DNA from: JACRCT01 sp049841135
GTDB taxonomy: Bacteria > Myxococcota > Myxococcia > Myxococcales > UBA5297
NCBI GenBank assembly: GCA_049841135.1
Contig: JASGHK010000002.1
Location: 248,001-312,000 of the forward strand
Length of the DNA stretch: 64,000 nt
Direction of reading: 5' to 3'
In this document: positions 46,829 to 57,437 of the stretch, one piece after another
Numbering within the stretch: the stretch's first letter is position 1
Layout: each line of letters begins with the position of its first letter
Program-made: the position numbers and the translations under genes
The notes under the pieces: model-generated
Seen by the model: the letters and a program-made list of their open reading frames with translations, nothing else
The model's database searches: none
Told to the model about the DNA's origin: nothing

Positions 46829-47275
46829 CTAGCCCTCCTTCGGCATCGAGCCGGCGACCTTGTCGAGGATGCCGTTGACGAAGGCCCCCGACTCGTCGCT
46901 GCCGAAGATCTTGGCCAGCTCGACCGCCTCGTTGAGCACCACCTTGCGCGGCGTCTCGGGCGTGTAAAGCAGCTCGTAGACCGCCAGCCGCAGGACGTTG
47001 CGGTCCACCTTGGCCATCCGCTCGACGCGCCAGTTGTGGCTGATGGACTCGATCTTCTGGTCGAGGTCCGAGAGGTGCGCGCACACGCCCTTGACCAGCT
47101 GCTCGGCGAAGGCCTGCGCCTCCTTGTCGATCGCCTCGGTCTCCTCGGCCTTCCAGGCGTTGGCGAGCGCGTCCATCGGCTCGGCCTTGGCGAGGTCGAC
47201 CTGGTAGAGCGCCTGCAGCGCCCGCTCCCGGCCCCGGCTGCGCGAACCGCGGGTGGTGTGGCCCTGGCCTCTCAT
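46829..47275 (-). CDS. nusB: Transcription antitermination factor NusB
   Basis: 148 residues from ATG 47275, four bases behind GGGAGG. The NusB fold is clear: SRGRERALQALYQVDL, a central helix with WRVERMAKVDRNVLRLAVYELLY, and KVVLNEAVELAKIFGSDESGAFVNGILDKV. NusB with NusE binds boxA RNA to keep rRNA transcription processive. Last housekeeping gene of the rib operon, 14 bases after ribH. Confidence 0.95.
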   Translation of the reverse strand: MRGQGHTTRGSRSRGRERALQALYQVDLAKAEPMDALANAWKAEETEAIDKEAQAFAEQLVKGVCAHLSDLDQKIESISHNWRVERMAKVDRNVLRLAVYELLYTPETPRKVVLNEAVELAKIFGSDESGAFVNGILDKVAGSMPKEG

Positions 47276-47289
47276 GGTGCCTCCCAAGG

Positions 47290-47772
47290 CTAGCGCTTCC
47301 CGCCGGTGGCGAGCGCCTTGACGACGTTGGCGGTCTCGATGGCCGCCACCACCGCGTCCGCGCCCTTGTTGCCTGCCTTCGTCCCCGCCCGCTCGATGGC
47401 CTGCTCGACGTTGTCGGTCGTCAGCACGCCGAACGAGACGGCGCACGGCGCCTCGAGCGAGAGCTGGGCGATGCCCTTGCTCACCTCGGCGGCGATGTAG
47501 TCGAAGTGCGGGGTGCCGCCGCGGATGACGGCGCCCAGCGCCACCAGCGCGTCGTACTTGCCGCTCATGGCCACGCGGCGCGCGACCTGCGGCAGCTCGA
47601 AGGTGCCGGGGACGCGGAAGACCTCGATGTCGCCGTCCGCGACGCCGTGCCGGACGAGCGCGTCGACCGCGCCGGTGAGCAGCTCCTCGGTGATGAAGCT
47701 GTTGAAGCGGCTGACGACCAGCGCCACCTTCAGGCCCGCTCCTATCAGGTTGCCCTCGACGTACTTAGGCAT
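47290..47772 (-). CDS. ribH: 6,7-dimethyl-8-ribityllumazine synthase
   Basis: 160 residues. It joins the diaminopyrimidinone with 3,4-dihydroxy-2-butanone 4-phosphate. Motifs are LVVSRFNSFITEELL, VFRVPGTFELPQVARRV, ALGAVIRGGTPHFDYIAAEV with the catalytic His, and VSFGVLTTDN. It forms icosahedral or pentameric shells in known cases. It overlaps the end of ribB by 8 bases, implying translational coupling. Confidence 0.95.
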   Translation of the reverse strand: MPKYVEGNLIGAGLKVALVVSRFNSFITEELLTGAVDALVRHGVADGDIEVFRVPGTFELPQVARRVAMSGKYDALVALGAVIRGGTPHFDYIAAEVSKGIAQLSLEAPCAVSFGVLTTDNVEQAIERAGTKAGNKGADAVVAAIETANVVKALATGGKR

Positions 47773-48998
47773 GGCTCTTCGACCTCGCGCGGCGCGCCGC
47801 GGGCTCGGGGGCGAGCAGGTGCCCCAGCGCGCGCTTGCGCCTCAAATAGGCCCGGTTCTCGGGCGTGGATTCGATCTCGACCGGCACGCGCTCGACCACG
47901 GACAGGCCGTAGCCCTGCACGCCGACGATCTTCTTGGGGTTGTTGGTCAACAGGCGGATGCGGCCCACGCCCAGGTCCCGGAGGATCTGCGCGCCGACGC
48001 CGAGCTCGCGCAGCCGGCCCTCCTTCGACTTGGGGTCGCCCTGCCCGGCCAGGATGCAGCCCAGCTGGCGCGGGAAGCCCTTCTGCAGATAGACGAGCAC
48101 GCCGCGCCCTTCGCGGTCGATCCGCTCGAGCGCCCGGCGCAGCTGACCGCCGCAGTCGCAGCCGGCGTTCAGGCCCGAGTCGCCCAACGGGCAGGCCGAG
48201 TGCACGCGCACCAGCACCGGCTTGCCGTCGTCGACCTTGCCGCGCACGTAGGCCACGTGCTGGCGGCCGTCGACCGCGGCCTCGTAGCGCACCGCGCAGA
48301 ACTCGCCCAGGCCGGAGACGGGCAGCTTCGCCTCCTCGAGCCGGCGCACCAGGTGCTCGGACTCCAGGCGGTAGCGGATGAGGTCGGCGACCGAGAGCAG
48401 CACCAGGCGGTGCTTCTTGCTGAAGCGCTCCAGGTCGCTGCGGCGGGCCATCGTCCCGTCCGGGTTCATGATTCTCGCAGATGACGCCGGCGGGCTCGAG
48501 CCCGGCCATGCGCGCCAGGTCCACCGAGCCCTCGGTCTGGCCGGTGCGGACCAGCACGCCGCCGTCGCGGGCGACGAGCGGGAAGACGTGCCCCGGGCGG
48601 ACCAGGTCGCCGGCCTTGGCGCGCGGGGCCACGGCCGCCTTGATGGTGGTGGCGCGGTCGTTGGCGCTGATGCCGGTGGAGACGCCGCGCGCCGCCTCGA
48701 TGGAGACGGTGAAGGCCGTCTGGAACTGCGAGCCGTTGTCGTGGACCATCAACGGCAGGCGCAGGCGGCGGGCCCGCTCCTCGGTCAGCGTCAGGCAGAT
48801 GAGCCCGCGCCCGTAGGTCGCCATGAAGTTGATGGCAGAAGGCGTCACCCGCTCGGCGGCCATGATGAGGTCGCCCTCGTTCTCGCGGTCCTCGTCGTCG
48901 GTGAGGATGACCATCCGCCCCGCGCGGATGGCGGCGAGCGCCTTCTCCACGCGCTGCACGCTGCGACCGATTTCGTCCTGGTTTCGCTGTGGTTCCAT
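47765..48998 (-). CDS. ribB: DHBP synthase RibB with degenerate RibA-like domain (frameshift near 48473)
   Basis: The N-terminal half is 3,4-dihydroxy-2-butanone 4-phosphate synthase: ILTDDEDRENEGDL, TVSIEAARGVSTGISANDRATTI, RPGHVFPL and HTEG-like RTGQTEGSVDLARMAG. The frame breaks at GVICE: GATTCT (48470-48475) for GATCT; correction gives GVICEIMNPDGTMAR. The C-terminal half is GTP cyclohydrolase II-like and keeps zinc cysteines (C-x10-C-x-C in SACPLGDSGLNAGCDC) and LLTNNPKK. The catalytic RQEGRGIGL is replaced by LQKGFPRQLG, so cyclohydrolase activity is doubtful. Similar RibBX hybrids are known. About 411 residues. Confidence 0.92.
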
Positions 48999-49044
48999 GT
49001 CGAAGAGGCGGCTTTCTACCAGAGGCGGGGCGTTAGGGCATCAC

Positions 49045-49692
49045 TCAGAAGCCGCAACGCCTGAGGAAACCTTCGTCGATCCCGGGCCCGGACGCGCCGG
49101 CGGGCGCCGCCTTGCCCAGCAGGCGCGCCACGTACTTGCCCAGGATGTCGGTCTCCAGGTTGACCGGCGAGCCGGCGCCCTTGTCGGAGAGCGTCGTGCG
49201 CCGCTGCGTCTCGGGGATGAGCTGGACGGCGAAGCGGTCGTCCCCCACCGCGTTGACGGTCAGGCTCACCCCGTCGACCGCGATCGAGCCCTTCTCGATG
49301 AGGAAGGGGGCGAGCGCCTTCTCCAGCGCGAACTCGAGGACCAGGGAGCCGCCCTCCGTCTTGCGCGAGAGCAGCCGCGAGACGGCATCCACGTGGCCCA
49401 GCACCAGATGGCCCCCCAGGCGGTCGGAGAGCTGCAGGGCGCGCTCCAGGTTCACCCGCGTGCCCGGCGTCCACGACCCGAGCGTCGTGCGCCGCAGCGT
49501 CTCCGGCGAGGCCTCGACCTCGAAGCGGCCTTGCGAGCGGGCGACCACCGTCAGGCAGGCGCCGTCGAGGGCGACCGACTCGCCGAGCGCAAACTCGTGG
49601 GCCGGCAGCGCGGTCGTCACGGCCACGCGCGTCATGGGCCCGCGTACGAGCGAGGCGACGGTGCCGAGATCCTGGACGAGGCCGGTGAACAT
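49045..49692 (-). CDS. ribE: Riboflavin synthase, alpha chain
   Basis: 215 residues from ATG 49692 (MFTGLVQDLGTV, the invariant opening). Two homologous lumazine-binding repeats are visible: repeat 1 with VALDGACLTVV and LGSWTPGTRVNLERAL, and repeat 2 with SIAVDGVSLTVNAV and VNLETDILGKYVARLL. GGHLVLGHVDAV is conserved between them. It dismutates two lumazines to riboflavin. First gene of the ribE-ribB-ribH-nusB operon, 46 bases before ribB. Confidence 0.95.
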   Translation of the reverse strand: MFTGLVQDLGTVASLVRGPMTRVAVTTALPAHEFALGESVALDGACLTVVARSQGRFEVEASPETLRRTTLGSWTPGTRVNLERALQLSDRLGGHLVLGHVDAVSRLLSRKTEGGSLVLEFALEKALAPFLIEKGSIAVDGVSLTVNAVGDDRFAVQLIPETQRRTTLSDKGAGSPVNLETDILGKYVARLLGKAAPAGASGPGIDEGFLRRCGF

Positions 49693-49821
49693 GGGGCGTG
49701 GAGTATATCGGCGGCCTTCTGGGCCGGCCATCCTCGAGAAGCCGTCCGTCCAGGTGGCGCCTCAGCGCCTGATTCTCAGGGATTGGGCGTGCGAGGGCCG
49801 GGACGCTATCCTCGGTGCCCC

Positions 49822-51378
49822 ATGGACGACCCCAAGAGCGCCCGCCGATACGAAGTCCTCGCCGAGTCGGGCTCCGGAGGCATGGGCCGGGTCTGGCGGG
49901 CCAGGGACCACCGGCTGGGGCGCGAGGTGGCGCTCAAGCGGCTGCTCCCGGCGCTCGCGAGCGACCCCGCCGCCGCGGAGCGCTTCCTGCGCGAGGCCCG
50001 CGCGGCCGCCGCCTTCAGCCACCCGAACGCCGTGCACGTCTACGACGTGGACCGCGACGAGGAGGGCCCGTTCATCGCCATGGAGCTCGTCGGCGGCGGC
50101 AGCCTGGCCGACCGATTGCGCAAGAGCGGCTCGCTGTCGTTGCGGGAGTCGGTGCGGATCGTCCGTGCCGTCGGCGAGGCGCTCGCCGCCGCCCATGCCG
50201 CGGGCATCCTGCACCGGGACGTCAAGCCGGCGAACGTGCTGCTGGACGCACAGGGCCACCCGCGGCTGACCGACTTCGGCCTGGCGCTCTTCGAGGGACG
50301 GGGCGAGCTGACCCGCTCGCTCGTCGGCACGCCGGAGTACATGGCCCCGGAGCAAGGGGCGGATCCCACGCAGGTCGACGCGCGCACCGACGTCTTCTCG
50401 CTGGCCGCGACGCTGTACGCCTGCCTGACCGGCGAGCCCCCGCGCATCGTGCGCGAGTCGCGCATCCCCGAAGCCGTCCGCCCGGCGCTGCTCAAGGCGC
50501 TCTCGTCGCGGCGGGAGGATCGCTTCGCCACCATGGACACCTTCCTGGCGGCGCTCGAGTCGGCCGGGAGCGCGCGGGCGCGCAAGGCGAAGCTGCTCTT
50601 CGCGCTGAAGATCGCCGGAGCGCTGGGCGCGGCCGCCTCCATCGTCTCGGTCGGGATGGCGGTCCTCGGCCCCTGGCGCTACTCGTCCACCCTGCCCCGC
50701 CGTTCCACCACGACGACCTACCGGTCCCCATCCCCGGCCCGCTCTGAGGCGTCGACGCCCGTGGCGCCCTCGACCGGCGAGGTCGCCGCCGAGAAGCGGG
50801 TGGAGGGCGCCGTCGAGCAGCTCGAGGTCTACAAGACCGTCATCGACTCGGGCTACGCGCTGGGCTTCGTCGTCAACAAGGGCGAGGCCCCGCTCGAGCA
50901 CGCCTCGGTCGAGCTCAAGCTGCTGGACGAGCAAGGCAAGCTCGTGGTCGGCGCGACCGGGTACGTCTCGGCCGACCGCGTCGAGCCTGGCGGCCGGTTC
51001 CCGGTGCGCATCCTCATCAAGCCCTGGCCCCAGTTCGCCAAGGTCGAGGCCACCGTGCACAACGGCAGCGCTGGCTACAGCCACCCCTCGGCCCGGCTGG
51101 AGGTGGTGGAGAAGCGGCTGGAGAAGGCCCAGTTCTCGGGCTGGAACGTCTTCGCCCGCCTGCGCAACGCGGACAGCGCCACTGCCAGCTTCCCCCACCT
51201 GACCGCAGTGCTCTACGACGCCAAAGGGAAGGTCATCGGCGTGCACGACGGCTACGGCGCCGCGCGCTCACTTGCCCCTGGCGCGGAGACCACGGTGAGC
51301 TTCCAGTCCGACTCCTTCGGCTCCGAGGCCCCTGCCCGCTACGAGCTCTACCTCTACGCCCGCCCCGAGACCCGGTAG
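49822..51378 (+). CDS. Membrane Ser/Thr protein kinase with extracytoplasmic FxLYD-like domains
   Basis: 518 residues. The kinase domain (12-255) has GSGGMG (glycine loop), VALKRL (invariant Lys), HRDVKPANVLL, DFGLALF, GTPEYMAPEQ and DVFSLAATLY. One transmembrane helix (about 265-290, ALKIAGALGAAASIVSVGMAVLG) and a Ser/Thr/Pro-rich linker lead to two FxLYD-like beta domains (YALGFVVNKGEAPLEHASVELKLLDEQGKLV; FSGWNVFARLRNADS ... TAVLYDAKGKVIG). This is a one-pass sensor kinase typical of myxobacteria; ligand and targets unknown. It lies divergent to ribE. Confidence 0.9.
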   Translation: MDDPKSARRYEVLAESGSGGMGRVWRARDHRLGREVALKRLLPALASDPAAAERFLREARAAAAFSHPNAVHVYDVDRDEEGPFIAMELVGGGSLADRLRKSGSLSLRESVRIVRAVGEALAAAHAAGILHRDVKPANVLLDAQGHPRLTDFGLALFEGRGELTRSLVGTPEYMAPEQGADPTQVDARTDVFSLAATLYACLTGEPPRIVRESRIPEAVRPALLKALSSRREDRFATMDTFLAALESAGSARARKAKLLFALKIAGALGAAASIVSVGMAVLGPWRYSSTLPRRSTTTTYRSPSPARSEASTPVAPSTGEVAAEKRVEGAVEQLEVYKTVIDSGYALGFVVNKGEAPLEHASVELKLLDEQGKLVVGATGYVSADRVEPGGRFPVRILIKPWPQFAKVEATVHNGSAGYSHPSARLEVVEKRLEKAQFSGWNVFARLRNADSATASFPHLTAVLYDAKGKVIGVHDGYGAARSLAPGAETTVSFQSDSFGSEAPARYELYLYARPETR

Positions 51379-51387
51379 GCGGGCTCC

Positions 51388-51403
51388 GGGCTCCGGGCTT
51401 CGG
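51388..51403. repeat. Intergenic repeat GGGCTCCGGGCTTCGG, copy 2
   Basis: Identical to 27048-27063. It starts ten bases after the kinase stop. Confidence 0.5.
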
Positions 51404-51537
51404 CCTTCGGCACTGCGAGGCGGCGGCATGACCCGAGGCCCGGGCTCGCAGTCCGGAACCTGGCTCCCGCCGGGTTCGATCCAACGCGGGCTTGCCCGTA
51501 TGCTCGCTCCCACCTCTTCCCCCCGGCGAGGCCCCCC

Positions 51538-54400
51538 GTGACGCGCCCCCTGCAGTCGCTCTCGCTCCTGACTGTGCTCGCCGCCGCCACCGCGCTCTCC
51601 TGCCACGACTTCGGCCTCGCCCCGCTGGCCGCGGACCAGGTGCGCGTGGACCATGTCCGCTCCGTGCCTGAGCCCGACGGCGGCCTGGGCGGATTCTGGC
51701 GCGACCGGCTGGTCATCGAAGGTGAGAACCTCGACAAGGGCGTGACGGCGCGGGTCGGGGGCAGCACCGTGCGCGTGGTGGAGAGCGGCTCGAAGCGGCT
51801 GGTGATCGAACTCCCCGATCTGGGCAAGCCCAGCGACACCACGCTCGAGCTCACGCTGCCGAACCAGGCGCCGCAGCGCTTCGACCTGCGCTACGAAGGT
51901 CCCGGCCAGCCGCGGAACATGAGGCCCGGCGGGACGGACCCGCTGGCCGTGGCCCCGACGAGCTTCGGCGCCCTGACCGTTCTGGCCCCGGAGTGCGCGG
52001 GTCCCGGCGACGCGGGGCAGCCGGCGGAGTGCGCCCAGCTCCCCGCGCTGCGCGAGGGCGCCGCCCAGATCGTCCTGGCCTCCGGCGCGACCGACTACGC
52101 CGTGCCGCTGCCTCTGGAGATGAACGGCGAGCTGGCGGCCATCGCCGCCGAGGCGCCGCTCCTGTCCGCCACCGGGCTGGTCACGCTCGCGGGCGCTGTG
52201 ACCGTGGCCGGAGTGACGTTCTACCCTGCCTCCCTCATCGCCCTGGACGAAGCGGGCAGGCTCAACCTCGCCAACGCGGGCCTCTACAAGCTCACCCCCA
52301 GCTCGCCGTGGGCGATGTTCGGCCTGCCCTTCGGCGACCCCGCTCCCCAGCAACCGATTCTCGACGCCCCCGAAGTGGGCCCAGCTGCAGCTCTCGACCG
52401 GCACGGGGACCCTCCCCAACGAGATCGCCCAGGTCTTCGCGCTGCTGCTCGAGGGCAGCGCCTTCTCGCTGGGAGGGGCGAGCCTGCTGTTCACGGCGGA
52501 AGGCAAGGTCGAGCCCCAGCTCGCCCAGCCGCAGCCGCTCGCGGTGCGCGGCTCCCCGCAACTCCTCTCCACCTCGGCCGGGCCCGTGCTGTGCGGTCTG
52601 TCCACGGGCGAGCCGGGCGCCTCGGCCCTCTCGCGGGTGAGCGTGTCCGGCGCGAGGCTGGCCTTCGAGGCGCTCCGGTTCCGCAAGGCGGGAGGCCCGG
52701 CCGTCTCGCTGGAGGCAGCGTTGGGCGCCACGGACCTCGAGGTGTGGGCGGTGGCCTTGAGCGCCGACGAGAGCTGGCTGGCGCTGAGCCTGGCCGACCC
52801 GGTCTACCGCATCCCCAGCTTCGTGCTCGCCCACCGGGATGCGGGCGGGGCGTACGCCTTCGAGTCTCCGACCGGGTCGATGAACGTCTTCGCCTACCTG
52901 GCGTTCTCGGCGCAGGGCGCGCCCCCCAAGCTGTACGCGGTCGAGTCCTTCAGCGGTCGAGTGGTGCGGCTCGACCCGGAGCGGATGCTGCCGGACATGT
53001 CCTTCCAGGTGCCGGGCGTGACCGACGGGAGCCAGCTGCGCAGCTGGGGCTCGAGCACCGACCGCCGCTACCTGCTGGTGAGCGACTCCTCGGGCACCGT
53101 GCACCGCTTCAACACCGAGACGGCGAGCTTCCTGCCCCCCGTGGTGTCCGAGCGCAACCTGGGAGCGGTCTACCTGCTGCCCGACGAGGATCTCCAGGTG
53201 CAGGCCGTGCTCAACGAGGGCTTCGACGCCGCGCGCGGCGCCGCCGGCCAGGTGGCGCTGAGCTGGCGCGGGCGCGGCACCCTGGTGCTGGGCGGAGGCA
53301 ACCGGGCGACGGCGCTGCTGCCGCTCGAGCCCGACCGCTCCACGCTCAAGAACTACGAGCTCTACAAGTTCGCCACCTTCGGCCCCGGGATTCCCACCAG
53401 CCCCTGCGCGTCGAGCGCCGACTGCCTCCAGGCGCCGACCGAGCCCGCGCAGGAGTGCATCGTCAGCCAGTGCCGCTCGCCGGGCCTGATGCGGACCACG
53501 GTCATTCACACCACCGACGTGGCCTCCACCTTCCTCACCGAGAGCACTCCCTGCAACCTCCCGGAGCTGCCGCGCGCCGTCGTGCTCCGCCCCTCGGGCG
53601 AGTTGGTGGTGGTCTCGTCGCCGGCCTTCACCAGCGCCACGCCGCCCGTTCACCTGCGCCGGCTCGCCGAGCCCGCCCCCGAGTGCCTGAGGATCCAGGC
53701 CGCGCTGCGACGGCCCCCGGAGACGACCCTTCCCGGAACCTCCGATCCCTGCGAGTCCGGCCTCTGCCAGCAGCCTGTCTCCCTGGTCGCGATGCCCGAC
53801 GGCCGCGAGGCGCTGGCGCTGCCGCCGAACGGAGCGGCCTTCGTGGTCCGCAGGGGCGACGGCGCTCAGGACGTCGTCACGCCGCTGCTAGCGCCCACGC
53901 CAGTCCTGAAGGACCGGCCCCTGCACGCCCGAGCCCTGACCGCGGACACGCGGGCCTGCGCTCCCGGGTTCGTGCCCGCGCTCTATGCCGGCTGGGCCGA
54001 CTACGCCGGTCTGCGCGGAGCCGTGTCGGTCCACCCGCTCCAGGACCCCTCCTGCAACCAGGTCGCGCCCAACGCGCGCAGCCTGTCCGTCGACGGGGTC
54101 GACCTGGCAGGCCTGGCCGGGCTCGCGGTGACGCCCAACGGCCGCCGGCTCATCGCGGTGCTCGACCTCTCGCAGGTCCGCCGCGTCGCCGTCCTGGAGA
54201 TCGAGCGCGATGCGGACGGCGTCCCCACCGGGCTCACGATCGCGCAGATCGTGGACGTCGGCACGGCGAAGGCGTCGGAGACCGGCCTGGCGCTGGACGG
54301 CCCGATGAACGTGACGCCGTCGCGCGTGGCGTTCTCGGCCGACGGGAGCACCGCCTGGCTCCCGCTGCCTGGCTCCACTTCGCTCGTGACCCTGGACTGA
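51538..54400 (+). CDS. Large lipoprotein-like surface protein, beta-propeller type (frameshift near 52358)
   Basis: About 953 residues after correction. GTG 51538 opens a signal sequence ending in a possible lipobox (TALSC). An IPT/TIG-like beta domain follows (VRVDHVRSVPEPDG, LVIEGENLDKGVTARVGG). The second part has repeated strand patterns with DxS/DG turns and Cys pairs (WLALSLADPVYRIPS, RRYLLVSDSSGTVHRFNT, VSLVAMPDGREALALPPNGAAFVV, VAFSADGSTAWLPLPG) as in propeller/YncE-like proteins. The frame changes at GATTCT (52356-52361); GATCT gives PQQPISTPPKWAQLQL. No enzyme motif. It overlies a 5.9-kb plus-strand island inside the rib block. Confidence 0.7.
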
Positions 54401-54406
54401 CGAACC

Positions 54407-55575
54407 GTGGAGGCTCGCCTGGAGTCCGGCGCCCGGCTGGTGGAGGTCGAGGCCAAGTCCATCGCCCGCGGCAGCGGGACGGACCCCTGGTTCCTGGGCC
54501 GCTACGGCGCCAACCTCTATCGGGGATGCGAGCACGGCTGCCTGTACTGCGACGGCCGCGCGGAGCGCTACCAGGTCGCTGGCGACTTCGCGCGCGACAT
54601 CCAGGTCAAGGTCAACGCGCTGGGGCTCCTGGAGCAGGAGCTGGGGCGGGCCCGTGAACCGGGCTTCCTCTTCGTCGGCGGCGGGGTGTGCGACGCCTGG
54701 CAGCCTGCGGAAGCGAAGTACCGCCTCGCCCGCGGCGTGCTCGAGCTGGCGCTGAAGCTGCGCTTTCCCGTCCACGTGCTGACCAAGTCCGCGCTGGTGG
54801 AGCGCGACCTCGACCTGCTCGAGCGGATCAACGCCGAGCGCCGAGCCATCCTCTCGTTCAGCCTGGCCAGCGTCGACGAGCGGCTGCGCGAGCAACTCGA
54901 ACCCGGCGCCGCGCCCTTCGCCGAGCGGCTGCGGATCCTCGAGAAGGCCCGAGCGCGCGGCATCGCGACGGGCATCATGGCGATGCCGCTGTTCCCCGGG
55001 CTCTCGGACCAGCCGGAGCACCTGCGCGAGCTCGTCTCCCGCGCGGCCTCCGCCGGCGTGCGCTTCGTCTGCTTCGCGGGGATGACGCTGCGACCCGGGG
55101 TGCAGCAGCAGACCTTCCTCGACGCCGTTCGCCGGGACCACGCGGACCTGCTCCCGGGCTACCAGACGCTCTACCGCCAGCAGAAGAGCTCGGGGGCGCC
55201 GGACCCGCGCTACTCGGAACGCCTGTACCGCCGCTGCCGCGAGGCCCTGGCTGTGCAAGGCCTGCCAGGACGGATTCCGGGGGAGCTGTTCACTGGGCTC
55301 ATCCCCTCCTACGCCGAGGTGGCAGTCCTGCTCGAGCACGAGGACGCCGAGCGTGGAGAGCCCGGGGCCAAGGCGGCCGCTTGCTGGGCTTTGCAGAAGT
55401 GGGCGCAGAAGAAGCTCGGGCGGCTGCGCGGGCCGCGGGCGTGGCGGGAGGTGGAGGCCGCGTTCGAGCTGGCGCTGCGGAGCGGCTTCTGGCGAGGGAG
55501 CTCGGGATCTCCGAGGAGGTCGCGCGGCGGGTGCGCGAACTCGCCACCGCCCCTCACCCGTCTCCCCGTCGCTGA
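54407..55575 (+). CDS. Radical SAM protein (SPL/Rv2578c-like)
   Basis: The radical SAM cluster motif C-x3-C-x2-C is in RGCEHGCLYCDGR (about residues 43-54). It is followed by FVGGGVCDAWQPAE, LTKSALVERDLDLL, SFSLASVDERLREQLEPGAAPFAERL and MPLFPGLSDQP, as in the spore photoproduct lyase-like/Rv2578c group. Reaction unknown. The C-terminus is uncertain: the open frame runs to 55654, but LLARELGISEEVARRVRELA in another frame, ending at 55575, looks more natural and would need a one-base loss near 55485. GTG 54407 lies 6 bases after the previous stop. Confidence 0.78.
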
Positions 55576-55745
55576 TGGATTGACAGAACGAGCTCATTGG
55601 GCTCACTGCTCCGGGGAGAAGCCCGTGGGGTGCTCGTTCCTACCCTGGTCCTGACACGTGATCCGGTCTGGTCGACCTGGCGGATTTACCGGACGGATGG
55701 ACGGGTCGTATCGACGGAACCAGCTCGATGCACGGCTCGAGCGGC

Positions 55746-56874
55746 TTAGCGCAGGGTGCCGGTGATCAGGACGTCGGCGCCGACCTGCTCGACCACCGCG
55801 TCCGCCAGCGGGATGGCGTGGTCCATCTTCGCCTTCGCCCGCAGCGGCGCCCAGGCCACGCCCTCCCCGAGGATTCTTGGGCGCGATGAAGAGCATCAGC
55901 TGATCCGCCAGGCCTTCTTCCAGGAACGCGCCGAAGACCTCGCCGCCGCCCTCGACCATCAGGTGCACGATGTCGCGCTCGTGGAGGAGCTCCAGCGCCG
56001 CCCTGAGATCGACGCCACGCTTTCCGCCCGGCACCCGCACGACCTCGACGCCTCTCTTCTCCAGCGCCCGCGTCCGCTTGGCGTCGTCGCTCGTGGTGAG
56101 CACCAGGACCCCGCCCGTCGGCTCGTCGAAGATCTTCGCGCTTGGTGGGACGTCCAGCGTCCGGGTCAGGATCACCCGGAGCGGCTGGCGGCTGGAGAGC
56201 TTGCCCTTGGGCCGCGCGGTGAGCTGCGGGTCGTCCTCGCGGACCGTCCGCGCCCCGACAAGGATGGCGTCGATCTGCTCGCGCAGGCCGTGGACCTTCT
56301 CCCGCGCCTCCGGGCCCGTTACCCAGCGCGAGTCTCCGGTCGCCGTGGCGATCCGCCCATCTGCCGTCGAGGCGACCTTGAGGGTCACGAACGGCCGCCG
56401 CTCGGTGATGAAGGTGAAGAACGGCCGGTTGAGCGCCAGGCACTCGTCCTCGAGCACACCCCGCACCACCGACACCCCCGCGGCCCGCAGGCGCTTGATG
56501 CCGCGACCGCTGACGATGGGGTTGGCGTCCTCACACCCGACGAACACCCGCTTGATGCCCGCCGCGAGGATTGCCGCGGTGCACGGCGGCGTGCGCCCGT
56601 GGTGGTCGCACGGCTCGAGGGTGACGTAGAGGTCCGCGCCCCGCGCCTTCTCCGCGGCCTTGCGCAGCGCGACGACCTCCGCGTGCGGCCCGCCCGCCTT
56701 GGCGTGGAAGCCGCGGGCGACGACCTTCCCGTCCTTGACGACGATGGCCCCGACGGACGGGTTGGGGCTCGTCCGGCCAAGACCTTTGCGCGCCTCGGCG
56801 ATCGCCAGGCGCATCAGCTCCTGCATCTCTGGGCGCGACGGCGCGGACGGCCTCTTGCTGTGGGCGCTCTTCAT
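55746..56874 (-). CDS. ribD: Riboflavin deaminase/reductase RibD (frameshift near 55875)
   Basis: Bifunctional second and third steps of riboflavin synthesis. The deaminase domain has GAIVVKDGKVVARGFHAKAGGPHAEVVAL with the zinc ligands HAE and TLEPCDHHGRTPPCTAAI. The reductase domain has TLKVASTADGRIATATGDSRWVTG and VGARTVREDDPQLTAR. The end is frame-shifted: GATTCT (55872-55877) for GATCT turns FIAPKI into FIAPKN; corrected, it reads FIAPKILGEGVAWAPL and ends ADVLITGTLR at 55746. About 375 residues, normal length. It lies 12 bases after nrdR. Confidence 0.94.
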
Positions 56875-56886
56875 GTCGTTCGTGCG

Positions 56887-57366
56887 TTAGGGCCGCGCCC
56901 GCTTCTTGGTCGCGCGCTCGGAGAGCAGGTCCTGCAGCTCCTCCATGAACTCGCGCACGTCGCGGAAGCTGCGGTAGACGGAGGCAAAGCGCACGTAGGC
57001 GACGTCGTCGACCTTCTGCAGCGCCTGCATCACCAGCTCGCCGATGTCCTTGCTGGCGATCTCCTTCTCGCCCGACTCCTGCAGCTTCTGCTCGATGTCC
57101 ACCACCACCTGCTCGAGCTGCTCGGCGGACACCGGCCGCTTCTCCACTGCCTTGGTCAGGCCGGCGAGCACCTTCTCGCGGTCGAACGCCTCGCGACGCC
57201 CGTCCTTCTTGACCACGAGCGGCATCATCTCTTCCACGCGCTCGTAGGTGGTGAAGCGCCGCCCGCAGTCCAGGCACTCGCGCCGGCGGCGGATGACGTG
57301 GCCCTCGTGGGAGAGCCGGCTGTCGATGACCTTGTTCTCGGTCTTCTTGCAGAACGGGCAACGCAT
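56887..57366 (-). CDS. nrdR: Transcriptional repressor NrdR
   Basis: 159 residues. The N-terminal zinc ribbon is MRCPFCKKTENKVIDSR with CLDCGRRFTTYER; the ATP-cone follows (VVKKDGRREAFDREKVLAGLTKAVEKRPVS) with the conserved FASVYRSF near the C-terminus. It senses ATP/dATP and represses ribonucleotide reductase genes. Its place directly ahead of ribD is widely conserved. No NrdR box could be recognised upstream. Confidence 0.96.
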   Translation of the reverse strand: MRCPFCKKTENKVIDSRLSHEGHVIRRRRECLDCGRRFTTYERVEEMMPLVVKKDGRREAFDREKVLAGLTKAVEKRPVSAEQLEQVVVDIEQKLQESGEKEIASKDIGELVMQALQKVDDVAYVRFASVYRSFRDVREFMEELQDLLSERATKKRARP

Positions 57367-57437
57367 GCGGTCGCGGATGTTACCAACGAAACTCCCTCCT
57401 GGAAGTCCCGAATTGCCCTGCCGAAACCCCCTGTGAT

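Noticed and set aside
48465..48480. Programmed ribosomal frameshift in ribB
   Set aside because: No slippery heptamer or stimulatory structure; the same GATTCT signature recurs at four other unrelated breaks, pointing to sequence error.
51460..51500. tRNA-like T-arm (GGGTTCGATCC)
   Set aside because: No matching stem, anticodon arm or acceptor stem can be folded around it.
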